Of a DNA stretch of 58,635 bases, positions 46,390 to 54,951 are shown one piece after another. Both the position numbers and the translations under genes were made by a program. How positions within the stretch are numbered: the first letter of the stretch is position 1; each line of letters starts with the position of its first letter. Below the pieces are notes generated by a model. The model was not told the DNA's origin, did no database searches, and saw nothing but the letters and a program-made list of their open reading frames with translations. The stretch is from Candidatus Pseudoruminococcus merdavium (GTDB lineage Bacteria; Bacillota; Clostridia; Oscillospirales; Ruminococcaceae). The stretch spans positions 1 through 58,635 of the forward strand of contig CAJFSS010000017.1 of NCBI GenBank assembly GCA_904419745.1, in the 5' to 3' direction.

Positions 46390-47143
46390 ATGATTCTTCC
46401 AAGAGGGGCAAAATCCCCCCGATATCGGTCAGGGTGGGTTCCGGGGTGCACAAAATTTCTACGCCATGTGCGGCGGCAAAATCGCGAATAATTTCTCCAT
46501 CTGGGTGACTTTTCAGATCCCCGGCGCACAAAAGAGTATCCGGGCCAATCAACCCGCAGCAGCCTCCCAAAAAGCCATAGGAATAGCCGGGGAGAGAGAC
46601 AAAACCCGGACGAATGCGGAGTACGTCAACACCGGCATGTTTCAGTACCCGCTCCAGAGAAGGATCTGCAGTTATGACTGCCTTTTCAGTGAGCACCACA
46701 CAGGCGCATCTGGCATAGCCCTGTGCGCAGTCCATCATCCGAATGCCCTGCCACTGGCATTCCTCCACAAGAGCCGGATCCAGGGCGGAAAGTTTCCCCA
46801 CCAGAAGATTACCAAGACGAAGCGCATTGAGGCGGACGTCGTGAGGATACTGTTCCCCCAATCGCAAACGAGGTGGAAGGAGAACAAAGCCCTCTTTTGT
46901 CAATTGCTGTGTGGTAGCCTTTTCTCGGACAGCGCTGATGAGAAGGTGTTCTCCGAAATGGTGCAGGAGCATATCCGCATGGGAGTGCACGGGGGCAGCA
47001 AGCCTATGATCTGGCAAAATTGGAATTGCCTGAATCCCATGATGTTCCATCCATGCAATGGTATGTACCGCACCTGCGCTGACCGCCGCCAAGGTTACAC
47101 GGCGGCGCGGCAGGTTTGGAGAGGACAGCATTCTCACAGACAT
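46388..47143 (-). CDS. DUF6873-like protein (guanidino-modifying-enzyme fold)
   Basis: A 251-residue protein similar to the DUF6873 family, which is predicted to share the GME (amidinotransferase-like) fold. Recurrent motifs: HADMLLHHFGEHLLI, YPHDVRLNALRLGNLLVGK, CAQGYARCACVVL, LPGYSYGFLGGCCGLIGPDTLLCAGDL and EPTLTDIGGILPL. Conserved His/Asp/Cys positions suggest an enzyme, but the substrate is unknown. It follows the permease gene by 8 bases. Confidence 0.75.
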   Translation of the reverse strand: MSVRMLSSPNLPRRRVTLAAVSAGAVHTIAWMEHHGIQAIPILPDHRLAAPVHSHADMLLHHFGEHLLISAVREKATTQQLTKEGFVLLPPRLRLGEQYPHDVRLNALRLGNLLVGKLSALDPALVEECQWQGIRMMDCAQGYARCACVVLTEKAVITADPSLERVLKHAGVDVLRIRPGFVSLPGYSYGFLGGCCGLIGPDTLLCAGDLKSHPDGEIIRDFAAAHGVEILCTPEPTLTDIGGILPLLEES

Positions 47144-47151
47144 TCTCCTTT

Positions 47152-48339
47152 TTACTCTTTACGCAATGCATCCACGGGGTGCAGGCCGGACGCCTTAATC
47201 GCAGGATATAATCCAAACAATGCGCCCAATCCCAGAGAAAAGAGGATGCAAAATACAATCAATTTCCAATTGATAATCACGGAGACGCCAACCAGGGCGC
47301 ATCCGGCGGCAGAAAGCACTACCCCGGCAAAACAGCCTGATACCCCTCCAATTAGGGATAGCAGCAGGGCTTCGGTAAAAAATTCAAATAAAATGGTGGA
47401 ACGGCTGGCCCCAATGGATTTTTTGATCCCAATTTCCCGCACCCGTTCGCTGACGGAAACCAGCATAACCGTCATGATACTCAATCCTGCCACGACCAGG
47501 GAAATCCCCGCCACACAGGAGAGGACGGTTGTCACGATGGAGAGGACATTGCTCACACCCTGTTTTTGCTCATCCACGTCCTGCACATAATATTCCCCCG
47601 GAATATCCGAATGGGCGTTCAAAATGCGCTGGATCTTACCTCCCGCTTTCTGGCGATCGATTCCATCCTCCAGTTTTACCCATACCTGGCTGTAATCTGT
47701 TTTACCGGTCAATTCCCGCATGGCGGATTCCGGAATATAGAAAAAAGAGGGGACATACTGGGTCATCAATCCCTGCATCATATTTCCCCCGGAACGAACA
47801 ACCCCTACAATCTCAAAAGTTTCATACAATCCTGAAAATTTGATTTTTACCGTATCCCCGACCGGGTTTTCATGGCCAAGAACCTCTTTGGCATAGCTCT
47901 CGTCTACCAGGCAAACCCTGGAAGCGGAACTCTGATCCGCGCTGTCAAGTTGCCTGCCATAGATTAGTTCCGTTTTTACGGCGGATTCATTTTGTGCGCC
48001 TACTCCCCAGACGACGGCATTGGTATTCCCCTGGTTGGAGGAGACATAGGTATATTCTACCGCCATGGGCGAGACTTCCGCCACCCCGTCAATTTGACTG
48101 AGTACCTGCACTTCCTCTTCTCCAATTGTCGCATTGGAAACCGCCTTATCCGCGCTGACGGTAAGGGACCCTGCCCCCAACCCATTGAGCTCCAGTTCAA
48201 TCATATTTTTCCCCACGTCTCCAACAGCGGATACCAGAACAACCGAACACATGCCAATGGCGATTCCAAGAACCGTAATCATCGCCCTCGAACGCCTTCT
48301 AAAAATATTTTTGACTGCGCAACGGATCAGATCAAGCAT
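47152..48339 (-). CDS. MacB-like ABC transporter permease
   Basis: A 395-residue permease with the MacB topology: one N-terminal transmembrane helix, a large extracytoplasmic MacB_PCD domain (about 45-245) and three C-terminal helices with the FtsX signature VSERVREIGIKKSIGASRSTILFEF. The ATG at 48339 follows AAGGAGG and overlaps the adaptor stop by 8 bases. No ATP-binding subunit is next to it, so the ATPase must be encoded elsewhere or lost. Confidence 0.88.
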   Translation of the reverse strand: MLDLIRCAVKNIFRRRSRAMITVLGIAIGMCSVVLVSAVGDVGKNMIELELNGLGAGSLTVSADKAVSNATIGEEEVQVLSQIDGVAEVSPMAVEYTYVSSNQGNTNAVVWGVGAQNESAVKTELIYGRQLDSADQSSASRVCLVDESYAKEVLGHENPVGDTVKIKFSGLYETFEIVGVVRSGGNMMQGLMTQYVPSFFYIPESAMRELTGKTDYSQVWVKLEDGIDRQKAGGKIQRILNAHSDIPGEYYVQDVDEQKQGVSNVLSIVTTVLSCVAGISLVVAGLSIMTVMLVSVSERVREIGIKKSIGASRSTILFEFFTEALLLSLIGGVSGCFAGVVLSAAGCALVGVSVIINWKLIVFCILFSLGLGALFGLYPAIKASGLHPVDALRKE

Positions 48340-49363
48340 GGGAGTCCTCCTTGTCGAGTTTGACAAGGGCGTTTTGGGCGGATATTACATCCGGGTTTGT
48401 CACAACAAAATCCCCATCCTCAATTCCTGAGGTAATTTCAATCAGTTCTCCGTTCACCATTTCCCCCGTTTGAACAGGGATGGAAATCGCACGGCCCGTT
48501 TGATAGATGTATAGGCTTTCTTCCCCATCAGTTTCACGCAGAGCATCGTAAGGGACAGCATAGACTTTTGTCCCCTGGGAAACCGTGATTTTCCCTTTTG
48601 CCGTACATCCAGGTTTTAAGGAATCGTCCGGATTATCAATCGCTATCTCCACATCTACAACGACTTCCTGGGAAGAAGTGGAATAAACCTTTCTACCCTG
48701 TGGGTATATTTTCTGTACAGTCCCCTGATAGGTTTTTCCAGGAGCCGCAGTAGAGGTGACGGCCGCCTGCTGGCCTTCTTTAATCTGGGGAAGCTGTGCC
48801 TCCGGGACGGCAATTTTTGCAACCATATCCTCTCCGGAGCAAATCGTAATAATCGGCGTACCCATTCCAGTGATTTCCCCCTCCTCAGCGGAAATCAGGG
48901 TTACAACGCCATCCATATCTGCGACCAGGGTATCCGGAAGCTCCCGGTACTTCTGTGCCAGATCGGACAAATCTCCTGTGCCTGCTGCGGCAAGTGCTGC
49001 GCTGGGATCCACTGAGGTAAATGCGGAGACAAGCTGCCCGAGCGCCTGTTCGGCATCCTCTCCCTGCGAAGCAAATTCTGCAAGCAGGGTGGTTTTATCC
49101 AATTGGGCGAGCACATCGCCCTTTTTTACAGTATCCCCAACCTCTACATGGAGCGCTTTTAAATAAACCGGCAAATCCACAGTTAATTTGGAAGTGTTTT
49201 TTGCTTCCAGTTCCCCGCTGGCCGTCACATATGCCTGCTTTTGCACTTTCTGTGTCTGCTCCACTGTAACCACTGGCAGGCTTCTTTCAAAATGTACTGG
49301 TAATGCTAAGGCCACTCCCATCACAACAATTGCAAAAACTGACAGTAAAATTTTATGTTTCAT
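48332..49363 (-). CDS. Periplasmic-adaptor-type (HlyD/MacA family) protein
   Basis: A 343-residue membrane fusion protein with a signal/anchor helix (residues 5-21). Residues 50-80 and 150-205 form the biotinyl-lipoyl halves (ASGELEAKNTSKLTVDLPVYLKALHVEVGDTVKKGDVLAQLD ; VADMDGVVTLISAEEGEIT). The intervening hairpin is short, as in Gram-positive adaptors, and a beta-barrel and membrane-proximal domain end the protein. It works with the MacB-like permease. Start ATG 49363 with GGAGGG upstream. Confidence 0.85.
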   Translation of the reverse strand: MKHKILLSVFAIVVMGVALALPVHFERSLPVVTVEQTQKVQKQAYVTASGELEAKNTSKLTVDLPVYLKALHVEVGDTVKKGDVLAQLDKTTLLAEFASQGEDAEQALGQLVSAFTSVDPSAALAAAGTGDLSDLAQKYRELPDTLVADMDGVVTLISAEEGEITGMGTPIITICSGEDMVAKIAVPEAQLPQIKEGQQAAVTSTAAPGKTYQGTVQKIYPQGRKVYSTSSQEVVVDVEIAIDNPDDSLKPGCTAKGKITVSQGTKVYAVPYDALRETDGEESLYIYQTGRAISIPVQTGEMVNGELIEITSGIEDGDFVVTNPDVISAQNALVKLDKEDSHA

Positions 49364-49579
49364 GGTTTTCCCTCCGCCTTCTTGTCCCAACACAGGCCAA
49401 AATTTCCGAAGGGTTGCACAAAAAGCAAAAACCCTCCAGTTCAACCCTATTGTTTGAAACGGATGGGTTTTTATACGCTGTTATTTTTGCACATATATAC
49501 ATAATCCGGTAAAAGAAAATCCATACTAAATTCCGGCCTGACAAGGCACATCCGGGGGATTTTAGAAAGGATGAAACCT

Positions 49580-49741
49580 ATGAATTTGATTTGCTGTGAC
49601 GAACCGTGCCGACACCAAAAAGAGGGTTACTGTACGCTGCATTCCTCCGCACCGGTTTCCCTCCAGGGCAATTCACGCTGTCCCTATTTTGAAGAAAAGG
49701 AACAGCAGAAGCCACCACAGTCCTCTAATCCTTTGAAATAG
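49580..49741 (+). CDS. Small Cys-rich protein (53 residues)
   Basis: MNLICCDEPCRHQKEGYCTL plus NSRCPYFEE: a CC-x3-C-x6-C pattern and a later CPYFEE, matching short Cys-rich proteins common in Clostridia (sometimes misnamed hydroxymyristoyl-ACP dehydratase). It probably binds a metal ion such as zinc. AAAGGA lies 8 bases before the ATG at 49580. Its last 17 bases overlap the 3' end of radA on the opposite strand. No separate promoter or terminator is evident. Confidence 0.75.
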   Translation: MNLICCDEPCRHQKEGYCTLHSSAPVSLQGNSRCPYFEEKEQQKPPQSSNPLK

Positions 49742-51113
49742 CTGCAACCGCCTCATAGATGGATCGTACGGGGATTACTTCAATGGGGTAACGCTCCAGG
49801 TTTTTGATGGATTTCAGGCTCTGCTTTGGCACAATGCAGCGGGTAAACCCAAGTTTAGCCGCCTCCGCAATTCTGAGTTCTGCCGAGGACACAGAACGGA
49901 TTTCCCCGGCAAGTCCCAGTTCTCCAAAGGCAATAACCCCATCGTCAATTGCCTGGTCCTTAAGTCCGGACACAAGGGAAAGGGCAACGGACAAATCGGC
50001 CGCGGGTTCATCAATACGCAGCCCGCCAATAACATTGATATAGACATCGCTTGTCCCGAAAAAATACCCCATGCGTTTTTCCAGTACAGCGATAAGTAAT
50101 GCCATCCGGTTAAAATCAAACCCCGTGGCAACCCGGCGCGGTGCTGCAAAATTGGTTTTAGTCACCAGGGCCTGCACCTCTGCCAAAATTGGGCGGGTTC
50201 CTTCCATGACGCAGGCGACGCAGGTCCCGGAAACATGGCTAGGGCGTCCTTCCAGCAACATCATGGAGGGGTTTTCCACTTCCCGCAGTCCGGTATCCTG
50301 CATTTCAAATACACCGATTTCATTGGTAGAGCCATAGCGGTTTTTTACAGCGCGTAAAATACGATATGCCATCTGCCGGTCCCCTTCAAAATGGAGTACC
50401 GCATCGACAATGTGCTCCAGCACCTTTGGCCCGGCAATCGCACCGTCTTTGTTAACATGCCCCACCAGGATCGTCGGGATATCTAGACTTTTGGCAACGG
50501 AAAGCAGCCGCGCAGTACATTCCCTAACTTGAGAAACACTGCCTGGTGAAGAGGAGAGTTGATGCAAATTCATGGTCTGAATGGAATCAATCATCACGAT
50601 ATCCGGCCGAGACTGCTCAATGGTCGCAGTGATACTATCTACATTCGTCTCGCTCACCACATAGAGGTTGGCGCAGTGTACCCCCAGCCTGTCAGCGCGC
50701 AGCTTAATCTGACGCACGGATTCCTCACCGGAAATATATAAAATGGAATGCTCCTTTCCAAGATATTCACAAATTTGCAGCAACATGGTGGATTTTCCAA
50801 TTCCCGGATCTCCTCCAAGCAGGACCAGGGAACCTTTGACCAGGCCACCGCCCAGAACACGGTCGAGTTCTGTCAATCCGGTGTGATAGCGTTCTTCCTC
50901 GCTGGTATCCACTTCCCGAATACTGGAGAGTTGCACTGCCTGCACCTGTGACGCAGTGGCAGGCATACGTTTGGAGGAAACAGGTTCTGGAATACGGGTT
51001 TCCTCAATCAGAGTGTTCCATTCCCCACAGTCCGGACATTTCCCATACCATTTCGGGGATTCATACCCGCATTCACTGCATACATAAATTGTTTTTTGTT
51101 TGGAAACCGCCAT
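49725..51113 (-). CDS. radA: DNA repair protein RadA (Sms)
   Basis: A 462-residue RadA, a RecA-like branch-migration helicase. An N-terminal Cys4 zinc finger (CSECGYESPKWYGKCPDC), a Walker A GGDPGIGKST, the RadA-specific KNRYGSTNEIG motif and a C-terminal Lon-protease-like domain are all present. ATG 51113 has AAAGGGG upstream; the open frame before it would overlap cwlD. It follows cwlD by 20 bases. The 3' end overlaps the Cys-rich gene. Confidence 0.96.
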   Translation of the reverse strand: MAVSKQKTIYVCSECGYESPKWYGKCPDCGEWNTLIEETRIPEPVSSKRMPATASQVQAVQLSSIREVDTSEEERYHTGLTELDRVLGGGLVKGSLVLLGGDPGIGKSTMLLQICEYLGKEHSILYISGEESVRQIKLRADRLGVHCANLYVVSETNVDSITATIEQSRPDIVMIDSIQTMNLHQLSSSPGSVSQVRECTARLLSVAKSLDIPTILVGHVNKDGAIAGPKVLEHIVDAVLHFEGDRQMAYRILRAVKNRYGSTNEIGVFEMQDTGLREVENPSMMLLEGRPSHVSGTCVACVMEGTRPILAEVQALVTKTNFAAPRRVATGFDFNRMALLIAVLEKRMGYFFGTSDVYINVIGGLRIDEPAADLSVALSLVSGLKDQAIDDGVIAFGELGLAGEIRSVSSAELRIAEAAKLGFTRCIVPKQSLKSIKNLERYPIEVIPVRSIYEAVAAISKD

Positions 51114-51133
51114 GTTCTGCTGGCCCCTTTCTA

Positions 51134-51895
51134 TCAGACATCCTCTGCTTTGTTTTCCAAAAGATAAGTGGTATTTTGATACCCCAGACTGGTTTCTGTA
51201 TACTTCATCAGGCTGCTGTAAATAGAGAATGCAACTTTTTTGCGGTATTCCTCCGTAGCAAGCAGGGCTGCCTCCTCCGGATTGGAGACAAACCCGCACT
51301 CAACCAATACCGTTGGTACTTCGCTTTCATACAGCAGATAGAGTTCCTTTCCGCCCTCTTTGCACTTGCGTTTATTCGTATGGTCAAGCTGTTCAATCAT
51401 GGTAGCCTGCACAAGTTCCGCCAAAACCTTGCTCTGTTCGTTTTTCCGGCCATAAAAAACCTGCGCTCCCTTATATTTTCCCTGTGGGAACTGGTTTTGG
51501 TGGATACTGACAAAAATGGCGTCCGGGTTTTCCTGCGTCATTTTCAGTCTGTTTTTTAAATCCGAAGTTTTTTGCTGTTTTATGGTTTTCGCAGAAGGAT
51601 CGTGTATCGAAATATCCGTTTCTCTTGTCATCAGCACCTCAAACCCACTTGCTTCCAGCATGGAGCGGAGAGTGAGCGCTATTTCCAAATTGATATCCTT
51701 TTCCACCAATCCATCCACTCCGATAGCTCCGCCGTCAATTCCCCCATGTCCCGGATCCAGGATTATTTTTGTACGAAAAGTCTGCTGTGCCATAATCTGG
51801 CGATCGCAGGCACGGGAAACTGGCCCAATACAGAGCAGGACAGGAACCATAATTACAACCAACACCAGGGAAAGACGTAAAACGCGCTTCATCAT
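51134..51895 (-). CDS. cwlD: N-acetylmuramoyl-L-alanine amidase CwlD
   Basis: A 253-residue amidase_3 enzyme with an N-terminal membrane anchor. Zinc ligands: His in ILDPGHGGIDGGA, Glu in VEKDINLEIAL, His in VSIHQNQFP; the catalytic Glu is in VLVECGFVSNPEEA. CwlD starts muramic-lactam formation in the spore cortex. ATG 51895 is chosen, as AGGGTGA lies 6 bases upstream; this site can pair with an upstream copy (see the hairpin 51901-51931). Confidence 0.93.
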   Translation of the reverse strand: MMKRVLRLSLVLVVIMVPVLLCIGPVSRACDRQIMAQQTFRTKIILDPGHGGIDGGAIGVDGLVEKDINLEIALTLRSMLEASGFEVLMTRETDISIHDPSAKTIKQQKTSDLKNRLKMTQENPDAIFVSIHQNQFPQGKYKGAQVFYGRKNEQSKVLAELVQATMIEQLDHTNKRKCKEGGKELYLLYESEVPTVLVECGFVSNPEEAALLATEEYRKKVAFSIYSSLMKYTETSLGYQNTTYLLENKAEDV

Positions 51896-51900
51896 AAACA

Positions 51901-51931
51901 ATCACCCTACACAACAAATATGCAGGGTGAT
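51901..51931 (-). promoter_or_regulatory. Hairpin that contains the cwlD ribosome-binding site
   Basis: On the minus-strand transcript, ATCACCCT and AGGGTGAT form a perfect 8-bp stem with a 15-base loop. AGGGTGA is the ribosome-binding site of cwlD, so the stem could block translation until opened. Not followed by T residues, so not a terminator. Confidence 0.55.
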
Positions 51932-52006
51932 CCTTTCTTTATGTTGCCAAATTGGTTTTATCTTCTTTTCCTGCCGCAGTTCCGTTATAATCGCACACAA
52001 TATGAT

Positions 52007-52573
52007 TTATTTTCTACCGTCTTTGGCTTTTTGATACAGCAATTTTTCTGTAAAAGAAATCTGTTTATAACCAAGGAAATAAAACAGAGTTGTTGCTGAC
52101 GGAATTATCAGAGGAATCACCAGAGTAATAACGGCCAGCATTCCCCAACTGAGTTCCTGTAACGTCATGGCCCCACCGACACAGGAGGAAATAAACACTA
52201 CAAACTGGCTGTTGACAAGACGATATGCGGGAAGCATGTCGACAATAAGTCCAAGCTTTCCCAATACCAGGAGCAGGAACGCCAAAACATATGGAATCAT
52301 CAGGACAAGGCCAAAAAGAAGCCCGGTGAGCTTATTTTCCTTTTTCACACCAATATGGACGCGGTTGACATCCCGTTCTCCGTAATTACGCACTGGAGAA
52401 AAAAGCAGCATCAAATAAGAGAGCAACGCGACTACCTGGCAGATAACCTTAACGGCAAAATGCTGTTCCATTAAAGCGCTGAGGGAACTGATAAAAATAA
52501 AACAGATCACCGAACCCAGCAGCATCATGAACAACAACGTAACACACATGTTGACAAACGTATTTCTCTTCAT
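52007..52573 (-). CDS. Multi-pass membrane protein, unknown function
   Basis: A 188-residue protein with four hydrophobic helices (about 6-28, 37-58, 78-100, 128-165) and an acidic/basic end. There is no recognised family. ATG 52573 is preceded by TTAGGAGAG; the longer open frame back to 52747 runs through the trxA terminator and is not used. It lies between trxA and cwlD on the minus strand. Confidence 0.7.
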   Translation of the reverse strand: MKRNTFVNMCVTLLFMMLLGSVICFIFISSLSALMEQHFAVKVICQVVALLSYLMLLFSPVRNYGERDVNRVHIGVKKENKLTGLLFGLVLMIPYVLAFLLLVLGKLGLIVDMLPAYRLVNSQFVVFISSCVGGAMTLQELSWGMLAVITLVIPLIIPSATTLFYFLGYKQISFTEKLLYQKAKDGRK

Positions 52574-52689
52574 TTTGTTCTCTCCTAAATTATAAGGTTT
52601 CCTTCGCCGCCGCATTGCGAACAGGGTTTTGATCAGGCTATTTCCCTGATACTTTTTATTATACAAGAAAAAAAAGGAGGATACAAGGC

Positions 52690-52731
52690 AAAAATCCCTC
52701 CCCACTCTTTGAGGAATGGGGAGGGATTTTT
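52690..52731 (-). terminator. Terminator of trxA
   Basis: A 15-bp stem aaaaatccctcccca / tggggagggattttt with a 12-base loop, 9 bases after the trxA stop. Confidence 0.9.
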
Positions 52732-52739
52732 GTAATAGA

Positions 52740-53060
52740 TTAGGCATTCAAATGATCATCAAGGAGCTGGGTATAAGTTTCCTCATCGCGCAAGCCGACA
52801 AGCTGCTCGGCAACTTCCCCATCTTCAAACAGGATAACAGTGGGGATGGATTGTACGCCGTACTTCATGGCAAGTTCCTGCTCTTCATCGACATCAATTT
52901 TTACAACAGGGACTTTCCCTTCATATTTGTCAGCCAGTTCGTCAATGGTCGGTGCAAGCATTTTGCATGGGCCGCACCAGGTAGCAAAAAAATCGACCAG
53001 AAGATGCTTTCCCTTCAACAGTTCCTCAAATTTTTCTTTGTTTACATGTAAAGCTGCCAT
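52740..53060 (-). CDS. trxA: Thioredoxin
   Basis: A 106-residue classical thioredoxin with the active site FFATWCGPCKMLAP and the cis-Pro segment QSIPTVILF. It reduces disulfides in cytosolic proteins, with electrons from thioredoxin reductase (not in the window). GAGAGG precedes the ATG. It lies 94 bases behind the hxlR gene. Confidence 0.96.
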   Translation of the reverse strand: MAALHVNKEKFEELLKGKHLLVDFFATWCGPCKMLAPTIDELADKYEGKVPVVKIDVDEEQELAMKYGVQSIPTVILFEDGEVAEQLVGLRDEETYTQLLDDHLNA

Positions 53061-53154
53061 TGTTCATTACCTCTCTTTTTATAAACTTTTATCAGGCCAA
53101 GTGGCCGAATGATCCAAGATGCCCTCCCCTTTAGAATTCCATTCCCGCTTCCTG

Positions 53155-53583
53155 TTATGCCTCGGTGATATCCAATTCATCTGCTGAAATTTCCCGTCCG
53201 CATTCTTCACAGTAATATTTCATCTGCACAGAATGTCCACAGGATGTGTGGATGAGATGTTTATAACAGGTTGTTAGATGTTTTTCCCCCCATAACATAA
53301 TGCTGTGGAAAACCATATGCAAGTCTTTCCCCGCGGGGGTAAGACAATACTGATACCGCGGAGGGTGCTCCTGATAAAGCTGGGAGCTGACAAGACCATC
53401 TTCTTCTAAGGTTTTCAGGCGTTCTGACAACAGATTGCTGGCAATTCCGGGAAGTGCCTGTTGCAGTTCTTTATAAGTGGCATTCCCATGCATGACCGCA
53501 TACAGGATGAGTAGCGTCCATTTATCCCCAATCAAATTCAGTGACTGGGCGATATTACAGGGCAGCTGATACTGGTTTTTCAT
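53155..53583 (-). CDS. HxlR family transcriptional regulator
   Basis: A 142-residue winged-helix protein (NIAQSLNLIGDKWTLLILYA, LLSERLKTLEEDGLV, YCLTPAGKDL). CNIAQ has the N-terminal Cys that serves as the redox switch in YodB-like members. The C-terminal C-x3-H and YYCEECGREIS pattern may form a second metal or redox site. It is next to trxA, so it may respond to thiol or electrophile stress. The ATG at 53583 follows AAGGAGG. Confidence 0.92.
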   Translation of the reverse strand: MKNQYQLPCNIAQSLNLIGDKWTLLILYAVMHGNATYKELQQALPGIASNLLSERLKTLEEDGLVSSQLYQEHPPRYQYCLTPAGKDLHMVFHSIMLWGEKHLTTCYKHLIHTSCGHSVQMKYYCEECGREISADELDITEA

Positions 53584-53608
53584 CGGCCTGCCTCCTTTTT
53601 CTGAATCC

Positions 53609-53637
53609 ATCATATCCCAAAAACTTTATTTTGTCAA
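53609..53637 (-). promoter_or_regulatory. Promoter of hxlR
   Basis: Minus strand TTGACA (53632-53637), 17 bases, TATGAT (53609-53614). It is nearly consensus. HxlR regulators often bind their own promoter. Confidence 0.8.
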
Positions 53638-53797
53638 GTAACTTTAAAAATAAAATTCTACCCAATTTGTATTTATTTTATAATCGCAAAAAACAGCCTA
53701 ATTATTTGGGTGAAATTCCATTGGAATGTTGTGAAATAGTATGATATCATGGAAGTACCGTATTCAATTCTTATGTATTCAGAGGAGGCGATTTTCT

Positions 53798-54709
53798 ATG
53801 GACATAATGCGTTTTTGTTCTAAAACACCTATAGTAAAAGGTTGGTCGGAGGATAAGAAATACTGTGTCACTAGTTCCATGGGAACAAAATATCTTCTCC
53901 GGATTTCTCCTGAAGGACAGTACGACGCCAAAAAAAGCGAATTTGAAACCATGCAACAGGTCGCTGCTTTGGGAGTTCCCATGTGCCTGCCTTTGGAATT
54001 TGGTACTTGCCAGGAAGGCGTCTATTCCCTACAAAGTTTTATTGATGGCAGGGACGCACAAGACGTCATTCCCTCCCTTTCCCCCAAAAAACAATATCAA
54101 TATGGAATCAAAGCCGGGGAAATCCTTCAAAAAATTCATTCCCTTCCCGCTCCCGCTGACATAGAGGACTGGGAAATCCATTTTAACAAAAAAGCGAACC
54201 GAAAAATTCGGATGTATCGGGAATGCGGCTTCCAGTTTTCCGGAGCACAGTCTTTTATCCAATACATTGACAATCACCGTAATCTGCTCAGGGGACGCCC
54301 ACAGACCTATCAGCATGGAGATTATCATATTGGGAATATGATGATAGATTCCTCAGGAGAGCTGATAATCATCGATTTTAACCGCTGTGATTTTGGAGAC
54401 CCCTGGGAGGAATTTAATCGGATTGTCTGGTCTGCCCAGGCAGCCCCTTCTTTTGCCTGTGGGATGGTGGATGGGTATTTCCACGGGCCTGTTCCCATCG
54501 AATTCTGGCAGCTGCTGGCATTATATATCTCCAGTAATACGCTCTCCTCAATTCCCTGGGCAATTCCTTTTGGCCCAAAAGAAATGGATGTCATGCTAAA
54601 GCAAGCTTCTGAGGTACTGGAATGGTATGACAACATGCAAAATCCAATTCCCACATGGTATTGTACCCATCATCCAAAAACCTGTCATGAAAAACACTTT
54701 GCAAAGTAA
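53798..54709 (+). CDS. Aminoglycoside phosphotransferase family kinase
   Basis: A 303-residue APH/choline-kinase-like fold. The catalytic loop QTYQHGDYHIGNMMI (Brenner motif) and the metal-binding IIDFNRCDFGDPWEEFNRI are intact; the nucleotide-binding Lys lies in an N-lobe segment (GTKYLLRIS). It may phosphorylate an antibiotic, choline or another small alcohol; no resistance neighbours point to a drug. The ATG at 53798 follows AGAGGAGG. Confidence 0.85.
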   Translation: MDIMRFCSKTPIVKGWSEDKKYCVTSSMGTKYLLRISPEGQYDAKKSEFETMQQVAALGVPMCLPLEFGTCQEGVYSLQSFIDGRDAQDVIPSLSPKKQYQYGIKAGEILQKIHSLPAPADIEDWEIHFNKKANRKIRMYRECGFQFSGAQSFIQYIDNHRNLLRGRPQTYQHGDYHIGNMMIDSSGELIIIDFNRCDFGDPWEEFNRIVWSAQAAPSFACGMVDGYFHGPVPIEFWQLLALYISSNTLSSIPWAIPFGPKEMDVMLKQASEVLEWYDNMQNPIPTWYCTHHPKTCHEKHFAK

Positions 54710-54832
54710 ACGGCGTCCTATGAACACATGGCGTCTGTTTTCTGTACGAAAGCAAATAAAAGCAAGATGAACCGTAACCGCAAACTGGCTCTCCTTTTTT
54801 TGGACGTTTGGTTCCCCATAAGTCCCATCAAG

Positions 54833-54863
54833 AAAACCCGGAAGAAAATTTCTTCCGGGTTTT
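54833..54863. terminator. Hairpin between the APH-family gene and trpA
   Basis: AAAACCCGGAAGAAA / TTTCTTCCGGGTTTT, a near-perfect stem with T residues after it in both directions. It is 90 bases after trpA and 125 bases after the APH gene. Confidence 0.75.
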
Positions 54864-54951
54864 ATGAAATAATTCTTATATAGGATAGAGCCATGATGGG
54901 CTTTGCATCTTATAACATTCCCAAAAGGAATTCGTCCAGATAATCTTCCTA

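Noticed and set aside
53798-54709. Aminoglycoside resistance gene
   Set aside because: The kinase fold is shared with many non-resistance enzymes and nothing mobile or drug-related is nearby.
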